Shown here piece by piece: positions 17,449 to 26,909 of a DNA stretch of 64,000 bases. The stretch lies in NCBI GenBank assembly GCA_021325175.1, contig JAJPHS010000152.1, forward strand, positions 1 to 64,000, read 5' to 3'. The translations under genes and the position numbers were made by a program. The DNA comes from Terriglobia bacterium (lineage in GTDB: Bacteria; Acidobacteriota; Terriglobia; Bryobacterales; Bryobacteraceae). Each line of letters starts with the position of its first letter. Position 1 is the stretch's first letter. The notes under the pieces were generated by a model, which was not told the DNA's origin, did no database searches, and was given only the letters and a program-made list of their open reading frames with translations.

Positions 17449-18636
17449 TTAGCCGATTCCGTGCCGCTTTGCGGCTTTTTCCAGCGCGGCCACTCCGGGT
17501 AGTTCGATCCCGGCCAAGAATTCCAGCGACGCTCCGCCGCCCGTCGAGATGTGCGAAATTTTATCGGCCACGCCCGCCGATCGAATCGCTTTTTCGGAAT
17601 CCCCGCCGCCGACCACGCTGACGGCGCCCGATTCCGCCACAGCCTTCGCCAACGCGATCGTGCCTTTATCGAAGGGCGGCACTTCGAAGACGCCCATCGG
17701 GCCGTTCCAGATAATCGTTTTGGCGCCGAGAATCACGTTTTCATAAAGATTGATCGTGTTGGGTCCGATATCCAGGCCCATGTAGCCGTCGGAGATCTGC
17801 TCCACCACTTCCGTCTCCACTCCCGGCTTCAGCTCAGCGGCCTCCACGTGGTCCACCGGCAGCTCCAGCTTCGGACCGGCCTGCTGCATCAATTCACGCG
17901 CCAGCTCCAGCTTGTCTTCTTCGACCAGCGACTTTCCGGTCGATTCCCCGCGCGCCCGCAGGAAGGTATAGGCCATCGCGCCGCCGATCAACAGCCGGTC
18001 CACGAACTTCATCAGATTTTGGATAATCTGAATTTTGTCGGAAACCTTCGCTCCGCCCAAAATGGCGATGCAGGGTCGCCGCGGATTTTCGGTCGCCTTG
18101 GTCAAATACTCCAATTCCTTTTCCATTAACAGTCCCGCGGCCGCCTGTTTCACGTAGGCGATCATCCCCACCGTCGAAGCGTGCGCCCGATGCGCCGATC
18201 CGAAGGCGTCGTTGACGTAGACGTCACACAGTTCGGCGAGCCGCCGCGAAAATTCCGGATCATTTTTCTCTTCTTCCGGGTGAAAGCGAAGATTTTCGAG
18301 CAATAATACCTCGCCGGGCTTTGGCAGCAGTTTTTCGACCTCCGGTCCGATGCAATCCGGAGCCATGGCGACCGGTTTCTTCAATAATTCGCTTAACCGC
18401 GCGGCGGCGGGCGCAAGGCTCATTTCCGGGTTCGGCTTACCCTTGGGGCGGCCCAAATGGCTCGCCAGGATCAAAGCCGCGCCATGGTCGAGAGCATAAT
18501 TTATGCTTGGAAGCGAAGCTTTAATGCGTTCATCGCTGGTAATCACTTTGCCGCCATTCGCCAGCGGCACGTTAAAATCGACGCGCATAAACACGCGTTT
18601 TCCACGAAGTTCTAAATCCTGAATGGAAAGGGCCAT
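17449..18636 (-). CDS. pgk: Phosphoglycerate kinase
   Basis: The 395-residue glycolytic enzyme interconverts 1,3-bisphosphoglycerate and 3-phosphoglycerate with ADP/ATP. Motifs seen: [60 protein letters not shown] and the C-terminal nucleotide loop [11 protein letters not shown] with [14 protein letters not shown]. Length is standard. The ATG at 18636 matches the family N-terminus; the upstream in-frame extension is unlikely to be translated. Confidence 0.96.
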   Translation of the reverse strand: MALSIQDLELRGKRVFMRVDFNVPLANGGKVITSDERIKASLPSINYALDHGAALILASHLGRPKGKPNPEMSLAPAAARLSELLKKPVAMAPDCIGPEVEKLLPKPGEVLLLENLRFHPEEEKNDPEFSRRLAELCDVYVNDAFGSAHRAHASTVGMIAYVKQAAAGLLMEKELEYLTKATENPRRPCIAILGGAKVSDKIQIIQNLMKFVDRLLIGGAMAYTFLRARGESTGKSLVEEDKLELARELMQQAGPKLELPVDHVEAAELKPGVETEVVEQISDGYMGLDIGPNTINLYENVILGAKTIIWNGPMGVFEVPPFDKGTIALAKAVAESGAVSVVGGGDSEKAIRSAGVADKISHISTGGGASLEFLAGIELPGVAALEKAAKRHGIG

Positions 18637-18753
18637 TTTCGTCCTTGTTAACGCTTCAGTTTTATTGAATTGAGCTATCCTCTGCTGCGCCGTTCTGCAC
18701 GCCAGCACTTTTCGCACCATCCTACCTTACCCGAAGCGAGGCTGGAACCGCCC

Positions 18754-20325
18754 TTATTTCGGCGAGATGTTCACGATGCGATCGGTTCCCGCTTCGGCGT
18801 GCAACATCAAATGCAAGTTGTTCCTGGCGGCATCGTGCCACCACGCGCCGGGGCGCAACTGGTCGCGTCTCGACACTCGTTCGTAGGCGCCGGATTCCTC
18901 CGATACCGCGCGCGGCTCGGCGACGTGATGTAAGATCCATTCGTAGGTGCGCTCCCGCTGGGACTCGATTTCGACGCGCAGGAAATCGCCCGCCGGCGCG
19001 GCATGAAACTGCGAATTTTCCTCCAATTCCGGCTCCCAGAGAAAAAATTCCGCGCCAAGCGACGGAAAATAATGCAATTCCATTTTATTTTCCGCCGCGA
19101 ACGGCACAATCCAGCCATTTCGGATGAACGCCGGAACCCGGCCGGCCGGCGCATCCACCTCGATCGTTTGCCGGCCCGGATACACAATATTTGTTCGCAA
19201 ATCGGTCCAGTTTCCGCGCGGCAATTCGATCCTTCGCCGCGCGCCTGGCCCGAGTACGGGCGCGAGCAGCACCTCATCGCCGAGCATGAATACGCCGGTT
19301 TGCCGGTCCGAATCGGGGTCGCGCGGAAACTGCATCGGCAGCGGGCGGATGAGCGGATAACCGCGATCGTAAGCCTCGCGGAGATAAGTGATCAGGTACG
19401 GCGTCCAGGCCCGGCGCTCCGCCGCGTGGATGCCTCCCTCGCCGGCGCTTCGAAAAACGATCGGCAGCAGCGTGCTGAGATCGGCCGCGCGCCGCCGCAC
19501 CGGCGCCGGCGCGTCATCCAACATCGATAAATCAAGCGCGGGATAAGCGACGCCGGAGAGACTCCAATTGAGAATCGTTCGCACCAGGTCCGCCAGATCG
19601 CGCCAGGAGCGAACCGGCGTGGCGGGAAGTTTTTGCGCTGCTTGCGGCAGCCGGTCCGGCGGAAGAAGATCGAGCGACTCGGCTTTCACTTCGCTTTTCG
19701 GAAACAGCGATGCGTACTGCTCGAGAATTTCCTTCGGCGTCGGGCCGTAATAAAAGATATAGTCCATCGAATCGGCTCCTGTCGCTTCAATGGCGCCGCG
19801 GCCGAAGTCGAAGACGCAGCTTGCGGGCGAGCGCACGAGGATTCCGTAACCGGCGCTCGTAAAAAAATATCCATGCTGCCGCTCGATGCGCTGGCCGCGG
19901 ATGTTCAGTGACGGTCCCGCGCCCATCAATCCGTAAACGCGCTCGTTTTGCGCCAGCGCGATCCGCAACTCGGCTCCGGCCGCGGATCGTACGAGCATGA
20001 CGGACGTCACCGGAGTCTCGCCCGAATGAATCCGCAGCGCGAGATCGTTCCGGTCCAGATCCACGGTCAGGTATTTCGTCCTCATCGTGAGGGTCGAGCC
20101 GGCGTCTTCGAGTTCCGGCGCGATGTTTTCATGCGCCAGAGCCGCCAGCCGGGGCGTTGCGTCGGACCAATTACGCGAAAAATGAAATGCCACGGGACTG
20201 AGCCATTCAAGCTCCGCCGCGCCGTCATCGAGGCGCATGCTCAATTTGCCGGCGGTCCAATCGCGCGAGACAATGCCGGCCGAAGCGGCGGAGGCGAACA
20301 GCAGCAAGACACACCAGCGGCGCAT
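18754..20325 (-). CDS. GH31-like secreted protein lacking most of the catalytic barrel
   Basis: The 523-residue protein has a signal peptide. Residues 30-230 match the N-terminal beta-sandwich and start of alpha-glucosidase family GH31 (NERVYGLMGAG, SMDYIFYYGPTPKEILEQYASLF). After a short linker the sequence resumes at the late barrel (TILNWSLSGVAYPALD, PIVFRS) and the C-terminal domains (LREAYDRGYPLIRPLPMQFP, GVFMLGDEVLLAPVL, PAFIRNGWIVP). The part that normally carries the nucleophile Asp and the acid/base Asp is absent, so it is probably not a hydrolase. The ORF is continuous, so no simple frameshift explains this. It follows the M24 peptidase gene after 1 nt. Confidence 0.7.
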   Translation of the reverse strand: MRRWCVLLLFASAASAGIVSRDWTAGKLSMRLDDGAAELEWLSPVAFHFSRNWSDATPRLAALAHENIAPELEDAGSTLTMRTKYLTVDLDRNDLALRIHSGETPVTSVMLVRSAAGAELRIALAQNERVYGLMGAGPSLNIRGQRIERQHGYFFTSAGYGILVRSPASCVFDFGRGAIEATGADSMDYIFYYGPTPKEILEQYASLFPKSEVKAESLDLLPPDRLPQAAQKLPATPVRSWRDLADLVRTILNWSLSGVAYPALDLSMLDDAPAPVRRRAADLSTLLPIVFRSAGEGGIHAAERRAWTPYLITYLREAYDRGYPLIRPLPMQFPRDPDSDRQTGVFMLGDEVLLAPVLGPGARRRIELPRGNWTDLRTNIVYPGRQTIEVDAPAGRVPAFIRNGWIVPFAAENKMELHYFPSLGAEFFLWEPELEENSQFHAAPAGDFLRVEIESQRERTYEWILHHVAEPRAVSEESGAYERVSRRDQLRPGAWWHDAARNNLHLMLHAEAGTDRIVNISPK

Positions 20326-20326
20326 T

Positions 20327-21496
20327 TTAAATCGCAAGAAGCTTACGTTGAATTTCGCCGGTTACGCGCGCGCTGTTGTCATCCACAAACAGGTCCACTT
20401 CCGAACGAATCCCGAACTCCGGCAAATAGATTCCGGGTTCGATGGAGAAACAGGTCCAGGGGATGATTTTTCGTTCGTCGTGCGTTTCGTAGTTGTCGAT
20501 GTTCGCTCCGGTGCCGTGAACATCCTCGCCGATCGAATGCCCGGTGCGATGGAAAAAATAATCGCCAAAGCCTTTCGCGCGAATATGCGCCCGCGCCGCG
20601 TCGTCCACCTCAAATCCGCGCAGATCTTTCCTTGCGGCGACAGCGTCCTGAACCCGCTGGATGGCGCAATCGCGCGCCTCGGCCACCACTTGAAAAACAT
20701 TTTGCATCCGCTCCGGCGGAACCTCGCCGCAGTAGCCGGTCCAGGTGATGTCGTAATAAACACTGCCCGGCCGGTCAAGCTTTCCCCAAATATCGATCAG
20801 CACCAGATCTCCGCGCTTGATCTCCGAGCAGTTCTCCCGCGCCGGATCGTAATGCGGATTGGAGGCGTTCCCGTTCACCGCGACGTCGGGACCGTGATCG
20901 ATAAATATTCCCTCCTCTTTATATCTCGCCAGAATGAATTGCTTGATGTCCCACTCCGTAATGGTCGAGCCGGCCCGCTGCGCCGCGCCGATTTTCTCGA
21001 ACGCCTCGCGCCGGACGCGATCGATCCGGCGGCCCGCTTCCAGGTGCGATTCCAGTTGCGCCGCCGTCCACTTCGCTTCGAATCGCTGCACCAGATTGGC
21101 GGAGCTGACGATCTCCACGCCGAGCGAGCGCACCAGCTCGACCGTGCCGGCATCCACCATCGCCACGTAGGGAATGGCGCAGCCCGGCGAATACTGCATC
21201 GCGATTCGCTTCGCGGCGCCGAGAATCGCACCCAGGCGGCGCACCATTTCGCCCCACTCGGCGTACTCGGTTTGCTTGCCCGGCAATGCATCCAGCGTGT
21301 GCGCTTCGATCTTGTGAACCAGCCGACGCGGCTCGCCTTGCGCGGGGATGAAGTAATACCATCGCCGCGAAACCATCGAGCCCGGCGTGAACCGCAGCAC
21401 TCGATAGGCGAGCGGGTCGCGGCGGTGATGATCGAAGAACAGCCAGCCGTCGAGATTTTCCTCCCGAATTGCCGCTTGAATATCCTCAAGATTCAT
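20327..21496 (-). CDS. M24-family metallopeptidase (Xaa-Pro aminopeptidase-like)
   Basis: The 389-residue protein has a creatinase-like N-terminal domain and a pita-bread C-terminal domain. Metal-site residues are visible in LVLIDIWGK with YYDITWTGY (two Asp), HRTGHSIGEDVHGTG (His), SIEPGIY (Glu) and IRSEVD (Glu). It should remove N-terminal residues before proline or act on related substrates. The ATG at 21496 has GGGGAA upstream and overlaps the symporter stop (ATGA), so translation is coupled. Peptide or amino-acid uptake by the symporter followed by hydrolysis is a plausible link. Confidence 0.88.
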   Translation of the reverse strand: MNLEDIQAAIREENLDGWLFFDHHRRDPLAYRVLRFTPGSMVSRRWYYFIPAQGEPRRLVHKIEAHTLDALPGKQTEYAEWGEMVRRLGAILGAAKRIAMQYSPGCAIPYVAMVDAGTVELVRSLGVEIVSSANLVQRFEAKWTAAQLESHLEAGRRIDRVRREAFEKIGAAQRAGSTITEWDIKQFILARYKEEGIFIDHGPDVAVNGNASNPHYDPARENCSEIKRGDLVLIDIWGKLDRPGSVYYDITWTGYCGEVPPERMQNVFQVVAEARDCAIQRVQDAVAARKDLRGFEVDDAARAHIRAKGFGDYFFHRTGHSIGEDVHGTGANIDNYETHDERKIIPWTCFSIEPGIYLPEFGIRSEVDLFVDDNSARVTGEIQRKLLAI

Positions 21497-22917
21497 CGAA
21501 GTTCCCCTGATTCGAAAAACGGCTTCCATGTCTTCTCCGGCGGATGCGGAGTAAGCAAGCTCACGATCACCAGACTTGCCACGGACCCGATCAGCGCCGG
21601 ATAAACCGCGTCCACTTGGTTCTTCCAGCCGTGCTCCTGCGCGAGATTCCAGGCGACTGTAATCACGGTTCCAAGGAGAATCGACACCACCGCTCCGGCC
21701 GTCGTGGTGCGCTTCCAAAAAAAAACGGCAAGCACCACGGGAGTCACCGCGGCTCCGTATACGGTGTATGCATAAAGCGACGCATTCAGAATCGATTCAA
21801 ATTGCGTCGCCTGAAGCAGCGCGAAAATTCCCAGCGCCACCACCAGCACGCGCGATACGATCAGCGTCTGTTTTTCCGTCGCATGGCGATTGATAAAGCG
21901 GCCGTAGACGTCGTGAATCAGATTCGTGGCCGGCGAAAACAGGTAATTATTCGCGGTCGAGATCACTTTGGCGAAAATTCCGCCCAATAAAATCGCGCCG
22001 ATCCAGGTCGGCAGGCCTCGCCGCGCCACCAGGGCGATAATTTCGCGGGGTTTATCGGTCGGAAACCTGGCGCTGCCTATAATCGCAAGCATCATCAGCA
22101 ACGTTTCGAGCAGCACCGTGCCGGCAATCCACCCGAACACGGCGTAGCGCGCGTCTTTTTCCGATCGCGCCGAAAAGAATTTCTGATACATGCCCTGATT
22201 GCCGACCAGCAGCAGCGTCGTCGGAAGCATGTAGCCGAGGGCGCGCCGAAGGCCGACGTCGCCCAGTACGGTAAAATGACTCGCCGGCAGCGCGGCGCGA
22301 ACCTGCGGCCACCCGCCCTCGCGCAATAACAGCGGTACGGAAATGACGACGATCAGCGTTACCAGCGCGCCGATCACCAGATCCAAATATGCAACCGACG
22401 CCATCCCCGCGGCGGCTGTAAATAAAATGACGAAAACGGCGATGATGTACATCCCCACGGCGCGATCGAGCTGCGGAAAAATCAGGTGCAGCACATCGCC
22501 GCCACCCTTGAATTGATAGCTGGTGATGACGGTATAGGAAATGACAATGGCGATGGTCGCCATCACGCGCGCGCTTGCGTTATAGCGCACTTCGAGCAGA
22601 TCGGGAACCGTAAACTGCGCGAAGCGCCGCGCGCGTCCGGCAATGGCGGCGATGAGAATCAGCCCGACCCATCCGCCCGCGGGCTGCCATAAGGCCACGA
22701 ATCCGTGCTCGTATCCGTTCTCCGCGCCGGCAAAAAGGCTGCCCGCGCCGATCCAGGAGCTGAGCAGGGTGAACACCAGCACGGCCCAGGGAAGCTTTCG
22801 CCCGGCGACAAGAAAATCGTCACGGGTCCGTACCGAAGTCATTCGCGCCAAAGTCACGCCGATGAGCACGGCGAGCACCAGGCCCAGCACCAGCGCGTAA
22901 ATAAGATCGGGAGTCAT
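21493..22917 (-). CDS. Sodium:solute symporter (SSS family)
   Basis: The 474-residue inner-membrane protein has about 13 predicted helices. Family features include SWIGAGSLFAGAENGYEHGF, an unwound-helix region in transmembrane segment 1-2, and GGIFAKVISTANNYLFSPATN with the conserved Ser-Thr sodium-site region. The substrate (amino acid, sugar or other) cannot be told. The ATG at 22917 overlaps the stop of the ABC ATPase gene by 4 bp (ATGA), and its own stop overlaps the peptidase start. Confidence 0.9.
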   Translation of the reverse strand: MTPDLIYALVLGLVLAVLIGVTLARMTSVRTRDDFLVAGRKLPWAVLVFTLLSSWIGAGSLFAGAENGYEHGFVALWQPAGGWVGLILIAAIAGRARRFAQFTVPDLLEVRYNASARVMATIAIVISYTVITSYQFKGGGDVLHLIFPQLDRAVGMYIIAVFVILFTAAAGMASVAYLDLVIGALVTLIVVISVPLLLREGGWPQVRAALPASHFTVLGDVGLRRALGYMLPTTLLLVGNQGMYQKFFSARSEKDARYAVFGWIAGTVLLETLLMMLAIIGSARFPTDKPREIIALVARRGLPTWIGAILLGGIFAKVISTANNYLFSPATNLIHDVYGRFINRHATEKQTLIVSRVLVVALGIFALLQATQFESILNASLYAYTVYGAAVTPVVLAVFFWKRTTTAGAVVSILLGTVITVAWNLAQEHGWKNQVDAVYPALIGSVASLVIVSLLTPHPPEKTWKPFFESGELR

Positions 22918-24110
22918 GCGGAAATGCGGCGCCACTCCACTGTCGTTCGGAAATTCGCCAGCCCCGCTACATCGCGCGCGTCCACGACGGAAAACGAGAT
23001 GATGTCATCGACCCAGTCCTGGCTGTATCCTTCGCGATACTGCGTGGCAACGGTCAGTGTATAGTCTTGGCGGGTCAAAAGGCAATCGAAAGTGAAATCG
23101 ATCTCAAAAAGTTCGCCGGCGGCGAGGCGGCCGAGATCGATGCCTTCGATGCGGGTGTTGGTTCCGAACACGTCAATCCCCAGACGGTTTCGGATCAGCA
23201 GGCCGACCACGGGATCATCAAGATCGCGCTCGGCCCGGGCGCGGACGCGAACCGTGACCGGCTCGCCCGGATGCAGCGCCGCAATTGGTGCGCCATCCGC
23301 GCCGATCAGTTCCGCGCTCAGAATGCGGCTTGCTCCGTCGCCGTGGCGAAAGGTTCCGCTGGCCGTTTCTTCGCGCGGCGCCTGCTCGCGATCGAGCACC
23401 ATGCCGACGTATCGATTCACGACATCGCTGGGCGGCCCGCAGGCGGCAACGCGCCCGCCGATCATCAGGGCCGCGCGGTCCGATAATCGCTTGACCAAGC
23501 CAAGGTCGTGGGAAACAAACAGGACCGTGACGTTGTTTTGTTTGAGCTCCTCGAATTTTTTGATGCAGCGGTTGGCGAAAATCGCGTCGCCCACGGCGAG
23601 CGCTTCATCAACAATAAGGATTTCCGGCTGGACGTGGATCGCCGTCGAAAATGCGAGCCGCACATACATCCCGGTGGAATATTCCTTCACCGGGCGATCG
23701 AGAAACGCGCCGATTTCCGCGAATTTTTCGATCGCTGGAAACACGCGTTCCATTTCGCGGCGCGACATCCCGAGAATTTCGCCGTTCAAAAAAACGTTCT
23801 CGCGTCCGGTGAACTCCGGATTGAAGCCGGCGCCCAGTTCGAGCAGCGCCGCGATGCGCCCATGACGGATCACACGCCCGCGAGTCGGCTCCAGAATCCC
23901 GCTGACGATTTGCAGCAGCGTGCTTTTGCCGCTTCCGTTCGGTCCGATGAGGCCGAAAACCTCGCCGCGCTCAACGGTCAGATTCACGTCGCGCAGCGCC
24001 CAAAATTCCGCGGGAGAAGAATGTTTCGAGAACGGAAAAATTTCCAGCAGACGGTCCAGCGGCCGCCGGTACAAACGATAAAGCTTGGAAACGTTCTGGA
24101 CCTGAAGCAA
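22914..24110 (-). CDS. ABC transporter ATPase, Wzt/TagH-like with carbohydrate-binding domain
   Basis: The 398-residue protein has Walker A GPNGSGKST, a signature-like YSTGMYVRLAFS, Walker B ILIVDEALAVGD and the switch His in VSHDL. This is the subgroup that exports O-antigen or teichoic acid. The extra 150 residues at the C-terminus match the Wzt-type glycan-recognition domain (GEPVTVRVRARAERDLDDPVVGLLIRN in overlapping blocks). It starts at TTG only 12 bp after the last phage-like tail gene. No cognate Wzm permease is nearby, which is unusual. Confidence 0.88.
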   Translation of the reverse strand: MLQVQNVSKLYRLYRRPLDRLLEIFPFSKHSSPAEFWALRDVNLTVERGEVFGLIGPNGSGKSTLLQIVSGILEPTRGRVIRHGRIAALLELGAGFNPEFTGRENVFLNGEILGMSRREMERVFPAIEKFAEIGAFLDRPVKEYSTGMYVRLAFSTAIHVQPEILIVDEALAVGDAIFANRCIKKFEELKQNNVTVLFVSHDLGLVKRLSDRAALMIGGRVAACGPPSDVVNRYVGMVLDREQAPREETASGTFRHGDGASRILSAELIGADGAPIAALHPGEPVTVRVRARAERDLDDPVVGLLIRNRLGIDVFGTNTRIEGIDLGRLAAGELFEIDFTFDCLLTRQDYTLTVATQYREGYSQDWVDDIISFSVVDARDVAGLANFRTTVEWRRISA

Positions 24111-24122
24111 CCCTTCAGTTTA

Positions 24123-26903
24123 TCAAGGGCCCATTCGCAGACTACGCCGGAAGGGAGCCGCAAGCGGCGTCGCGTAGCCGACCAGACAGTATTGATCGAG
24201 TGCGAAGAGCACAACGCTTTCAAATCCCTTGCCCAACGCGCTCCGCGCTTCCTTGAGCCACGGCGTCGTCGGATCGTTGACGCCCACCAGGTGTGAGCTC
24301 TGCGCCGACGGAAAACTTATGCTGGATGGAAAAGTGATCGACGATTCCGCCAAATCGAGATTCCGGCTGAAAGTAAAGCCAAAATTTTCCGTCTTCAGAA
24401 CCGCGAGCGCGGACGGCGTCCAGGCGGATTGCGGAAAGTTGATCGCCTGGTTGAATGAGGTTTGGTTTGTGTCCCTCGGATAAAGCACCTCGAACCGGCA
24501 GTTCGGCTGCGCTGCCCGCGCATATGAGGCAAGCGTGTTCGTAAAATTCCCGATGAGCGATGAAAGGAACGCGGCCACCTCCGGATAGCTCGCCGGATCG
24601 ACTGTATTCGTCGTGATCACCGGCATGGAAAATCCGTACTGCGCCAAAAACTGCGCTTGCGTCCAGGCATCGTAGAACGGCATTCCTGAAAAGTTTGTTC
24701 CGGCTCCGTCGTTTGGGAAATACCACCACTGTACTTCGCCGAATTGCAAAAACGGCTGCAATCCAGCCGATGCCTGAAGGTCCGCCATCAGCGCGTAAGC
24801 CTGCTGCCAAAAGGCCAAGCTGGCGGAAGAAAAATTGGTTTGCAGCGAAGGCGTCGGCAAAAGAATCGGATCGCCGGCCGGACCGCGCTGCGCAATCCCC
24901 GCCGCCGCGGACGGATCGCCGTTGCCCAGCTCCATGCTGAACGCCGCCGTCGCTTCAATTCCGTAACTTTGAAGCGCCGCGAAAAAACTTGCGTGCCAGT
25001 CTCGCGCCGCCCGGTTCACAACCGGCGAAGCATCTAGATCGGTATACCAGTTTCCGTCGATTCCGCCGGCCAAAGCCGCCCCGGACGCGGTCACGCTGAA
25101 ATTGCTGCTGGTGGTGGACGCCGAAATTCCGATCGAGTTGCCCGCAGCCCCCATGGCGCGCGATTGTATCGTCAGAACGTTTCCCGCGGCGCTGGCCCAA
25201 ACCGCCGTATAACCGCGGTTCAGTTCAATCGCGAATGCCGTGGCCATCATTTCGGCGGTCATTCCCATGTGGACCAGTTTGGTCAGCGTTAGCGTTGATC
25301 CGGATTGCACCAAATCCAGCGTTACCGTGGAACTGAACTCGGGCGTTCCGGAAAACGTCACGGTCGCCGTGGCGTAAGCCGTCCCCTGGCGAATGATTTC
25401 GTAAAACCACAGCGCGCCGCAATAGTGATTCTGCCGGCCCTTAAAGCCGAGCGAATCGATCATCCAGGCGGTGCGCTCCGGCGCCAGCGCAAGCGAATGC
25501 TCGGTGTCCCAGTCCGTCGCCAAGGTGATCGCAGACTGAGCCGGAAACACCGGGAGCGCCGTCGTGGGCACGGCCAGTTCGATGAAGTCGAAATAGAAAT
25601 CGGCCGCAGCCGGTCCGCTGTGCGTGAGGGTCACCTGATGCGATCCCGCGCCGTAGGATCCCACCGGGTATCGGAACAATACATCCTCCCCGGCGATCAG
25701 CAGATTCGCCACGCCCGCTGTGGAGCCATCCACTGTGATCGCGACCTGCGCGCCATTTCCCGTATAACGCAGCCCCAAGTATAGTGTGTGGCTCTGAACG
25801 GCATCATAAGTACACGAAACCGAATTCCCCGGCGTTGACGTATAACTGATCGTTCCGCCCGAATAATTTCCCGCCGATCTGCTCCACCCGCCCGCGGGAG
25901 AGTAGATGACGGCGGGATCATCATCTTCGATCCGTAGACTCCCCGGACCAGCCACGGAGTAATTCCGATTCGAACCAGTTACCGTCCAGTTGGAAACAAC
26001 GACGGCAAATTCGCTGCGCTGGTAAGCGCCGGATTGCAAAGCCGCCGCATACGTCCAGCGCAGTTTTCGGATGCTTTGGGTTGGAATGGCTACCGGGTTC
26101 CCGCTCAAATCCGGAGACGTATAACCCTGAAGCGAACTGAAATCGAGCGTCACCCGCCATTGCGTGGGCGACGTTCCATTCGCGAATGTTTTCCACGGCG
26201 CATCCCAGGTCTCGGCTCCGGTCGAAAACGTATACATGCCGAAGATGTTTCCATTCGCGCCCGCCGTGCTCGTTGCGATCGGCTGCCCTGAAGTGTAATA
26301 AACGCGAATCGTATTCCCATTCGCCGCCGCCTTCAGAAGCGCCGAGAATGAATTGATGCTCGCCGCCAGATTGGTAATGATCGTGGCGAGCGTGTCGCCG
26401 CCGAAAACCTGGTAAGTATACTGCTCCTGGAAAAACGCGAGCCCGACAGAATCGCCCGCCGCGGCGGTGCCCGATAACGTGAAATCGGCGTAAGCGCACT
26501 GATAACTGCCCGCCACCGGTGTCGCATGGGAGAGCAGTGGCACCCGGTAGATCGTCTCCGTTCCGCCGTCCGGTGTCGCCCATACCCGGAGTGACGGCCA
26601 GTCCACCGTCGCGTACAAGGTCGAGTCTATGGGAATGCAGTTGCTGCGCGTCTCATCATAAGTCAGAACTAACTGGCTCAAATCGCCATCGGGCAGATTT
26701 CGAAACGCCGGATGTTCGTGCGTGTTATCGCGATTCCACTCGATCACCGCCCAGTCGGCCTGCTGGCGCCAGGAACCCGACAGCGTAAATCCGCTGCTGG
26801 ATGTGCTGCTCAGTGCCGCCACCGCCGATCCGCCGCCCGAAGGTTCGAAAAAGTAGCATTGCAGGTCCTGATTCGGCGTTAACTTCTGAAGAATGTCCGG
26901 CAT
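24123..26903 (-). CDS. Tail fibre/host-interaction protein with TIM-barrel-like C-terminus
   Basis: This 926-residue protein is the last gene of the phage-like block. The first 600 residues are Ser/Thr/Gly-rich beta-type sequence with jelly-roll-like segments (about 330-450, with SHTLYLGLRYTGNGAQVAIT). The C-terminal part from about 620 resembles a glycosidase-type alpha/beta barrel: WHASFFAALQSYGIEATAAF, FLQFGEVQWWYFPN with a candidate catalytic Glu, and GMPFYDAWTQAQFLAQYG. GTA and siphovirus fibres often carry such barrels. It could bind or trim a surface polysaccharide (inference). It starts 6 bp after the hub gene. Confidence 0.6.
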   Translation of the reverse strand: MPDILQKLTPNQDLQCYFFEPSGGGSAVAALSSTSSSGFTLSGSWRQQADWAVIEWNRDNTHEHPAFRNLPDGDLSQLVLTYDETRSNCIPIDSTLYATVDWPSLRVWATPDGGTETIYRVPLLSHATPVAGSYQCAYADFTLSGTAAAGDSVGLAFFQEQYTYQVFGGDTLATIITNLAASINSFSALLKAAANGNTIRVYYTSGQPIATSTAGANGNIFGMYTFSTGAETWDAPWKTFANGTSPTQWRVTLDFSSLQGYTSPDLSGNPVAIPTQSIRKLRWTYAAALQSGAYQRSEFAVVVSNWTVTGSNRNYSVAGPGSLRIEDDDPAVIYSPAGGWSRSAGNYSGGTISYTSTPGNSVSCTYDAVQSHTLYLGLRYTGNGAQVAITVDGSTAGVANLLIAGEDVLFRYPVGSYGAGSHQVTLTHSGPAAADFYFDFIELAVPTTALPVFPAQSAITLATDWDTEHSLALAPERTAWMIDSLGFKGRQNHYCGALWFYEIIRQGTAYATATVTFSGTPEFSSTVTLDLVQSGSTLTLTKLVHMGMTAEMMATAFAIELNRGYTAVWASAAGNVLTIQSRAMGAAGNSIGISASTTSSNFSVTASGAALAGGIDGNWYTDLDASPVVNRAARDWHASFFAALQSYGIEATAAFSMELGNGDPSAAAGIAQRGPAGDPILLPTPSLQTNFSSASLAFWQQAYALMADLQASAGLQPFLQFGEVQWWYFPNDGAGTNFSGMPFYDAWTQAQFLAQYGFSMPVITTNTVDPASYPEVAAFLSSLIGNFTNTLASYARAAQPNCRFEVLYPRDTNQTSFNQAINFPQSAWTPSALAVLKTENFGFTFSRNLDLAESSITFPSSISFPSAQSSHLVGVNDPTTPWLKEARSALGKGFESVVLFALDQYCLVGYATPLAAPFRRSLRMGP

Positions 26904-26909
26904 GGGCTG

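Noticed and set aside
20237..21604. 455-codon plus-strand open frame
   Set aside because: Antisense shadow of the M24 peptidase, which has clear catalytic motifs.
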